Source: an uncultured Prevotella sp. (lineage in GTDB: Bacteria > Bacteroidota > Bacteroidia > Bacteroidales > Bacteroidaceae). Taken from it: a stretch of DNA of 6,060 nt. Within the stretch, counting starts at the first letter, position 1; each line of letters starts with the position of its first letter. The notes below the pieces were generated by a model that searched no databases, was not told the origin of the DNA, and saw nothing but the letters and a program-made list of their open reading frames with translations. Both the position numbers and the translations under genes were made by a program. Positions 5,317 to 6,060 of the stretch are shown here, piece after piece. The stretch is taken from the NCBI GenBank assembly GCA_937880835.1, contig CALGRN010000013.1, positions 1 through 6,060 on the forward strand, read 5' to 3'.

Positions 5317-6060
5317 TTATTTCTTACAATTAGGAACGCAAGGTTTAAGCTGTTTGAAGAAATCGTTGCCTTTATCGTCCACGAGGATGAATGCAGGGAA
5401 ATCTACTACCTCTATCTTCCATATTGCCTCCATTCCGAGTTCAGGATATTCTACGCACTCAATGCTCTTTATAGAGTTTTGGGCAAGAACGGCAGCCGGA
5501 CCGCCTATACTTCCGAGATAGAAACCACCATGCTTCTTGCATGCATCAGTAACTGTCTGCGTTCGGTTTCCTTTTCCAATCATTATGATAGAACCGCCGT
5601 TTTCCTGTAATTGCTCGACATAAGGATCCATTCTGTTTGCCGTTGTCGGTCCCATACTGCCGCATGGCATTCCTTGCGGAGTCTTTGCAGGACCTGCATA
5701 GTAAACGGGATGATCCTTGAAATACTGCGGAAGTCCTTCGCCTGAATCAATTCTTTCTTTCAATTTTGCATGGGCTATATCACGTCCTACTATGATTGTA
5801 CCGTTAAGACTTACACGTGTAGCTACGGGATATTTGCTCAATGTCTTGCAAACCTCGCTGATGGGTTGGTTAAGATCTATTCTTACAACTTCTCCCTCTC
5901 CTGCATTTCTCAGCTCTTCGGGTATCAGTTCATAAGGTTTGTCGTCCATTTTCTCTATCCATATACCGTCTTTGTTTATCTTTGTCTTGATGTTTCTGTC
6001 GGCAGAACAACTTACACCCATTCCCACCGGGCATGAACCTCCATGTCGAGGTAAGCGTAT
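5317..6060 (-). CDS. class I fumarate hydratase ([4Fe-4S]), C-terminal part (partial)
   Basis: The frame is open to the right edge and gives the last 247 residues of a protein normally about 545 long. Class I fumarase interconverts fumarate and malate in the TCA cycle or the reductive branch that makes succinate in anaerobic Bacteroidetes. The visible part starts at IRLPRHGGSCPVGMGVSCSA. Cys18 of this fragment lies 229 residues from the end, matching the third Fe-S ligand of E. coli FumA (Cys318 of 548). The C-terminal beta domain follows, with GRDIAHAK, YYAGPAKTPQGMPCGSMGPT, TANRMDPY, IGKGNRTQTV, GGFYLGSIGGPAAVLA and the terminal VVDFPAFILVDDKGNDFF. No frameshift or missing block is seen. 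The likely start is beyond the window; GTG at 6027 is an internal valine codon and not a start. It may use FumA- or FumB-type naming; I leave the symbol blank. Confidence 0.95.
   Translation of the reverse strand: MRLPRHGGSCPVGMGVSCSADRNIKTKINKDGIWIEKMDDKPYELIPEELRNAGEGEVVRIDLNQPISEVCKTLSKYPVATRVSLNGTIIVGRDIAHAKLKERIDSGEGLPQYFKDHPVYYAGPAKTPQGMPCGSMGPTTANRMDPYVEQLQENGGSIIMIGKGNRTQTVTDACKKHGGFYLGSIGGPAAVLAQNSIKSIECVEYPELGMEAIWKIEVVDFPAFILVDDKGNDFFKQLKPCVPNCKK

Noticed and set aside
5770..6036. Plus-strand open frames opposite the fumarase
   Set aside because: The minus strand carries conserved class I fumarase blocks across the whole stretch.

Overview
The window looks like a chromosomal segment from a Bacteroidales bacterium, most likely a Prevotella-type genome. 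Three things suggest this. First, there are repeated matches to the Bacteroidetes promoter (TTTG, 19-20 nt, TAnnTTTG). Second, start codons lack Shine-Dalgarno sequences and instead sit in AT-rich contexts, often TTTATG. Third, the gene set is typical: a CCDC81-type HU/SPOR-family protein, a lemA-M48 protease pair, exported lipoproteins and a class I fumarase. The genus is inference. No phage, transposase, CRISPR array, tRNA or rRNA is visible.

Left part (1-1679). A minus-strand gene that runs off the left edge begins a protein with a CCDC81-type HU N-terminus. Its promoter lies almost on top of its start codon. Divergently, a clear promoter drives rfbC (dTDP-4-dehydrorhamnose 3,5-epimerase), followed 79 nt later by a gene for a predicted lipoprotein of unknown function. 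The sugar-nucleotide gene stands alone, without rfbA, rfbB or rfbD in view.

Middle (1680-4140). A minus-strand operon reads lemA, then an M48/HtpX-like membrane metalloprotease, then a secreted SGNH hydrolase. lemA and the protease are 6 nt apart. The protease stop codon directly abuts the hydrolase ATG, so the three are probably co-transcribed and partly translationally coupled. A promoter 31 nt upstream of the chosen lemA start serves the operon. Together they look like an envelope quality-control or remodelling unit, which is inference.

Right part (4150-6060). A minus-strand gene encodes a small exported lysozyme-like/SLT-fold protein. It is closed by a strong 15-bp-stem terminator and preceded by a promoter with a roughly 155-nt leader. 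A gene-poor stretch of about 500 nt follows. It contains a perfect 22-bp inverted repeat with nested arms and imperfect direct repeats, then a terminator for the last gene. That gene, the C-terminal part of a class I [4Fe-4S] fumarate hydratase, runs off the right edge.

The genes are mostly ordinary. The parts most worth a second look are the intergenic structured repeat at 5015-5098, the apparently leaderless start at 101, the long leader at 4645-4802 and the tight protease-hydrolase junction at 2480.
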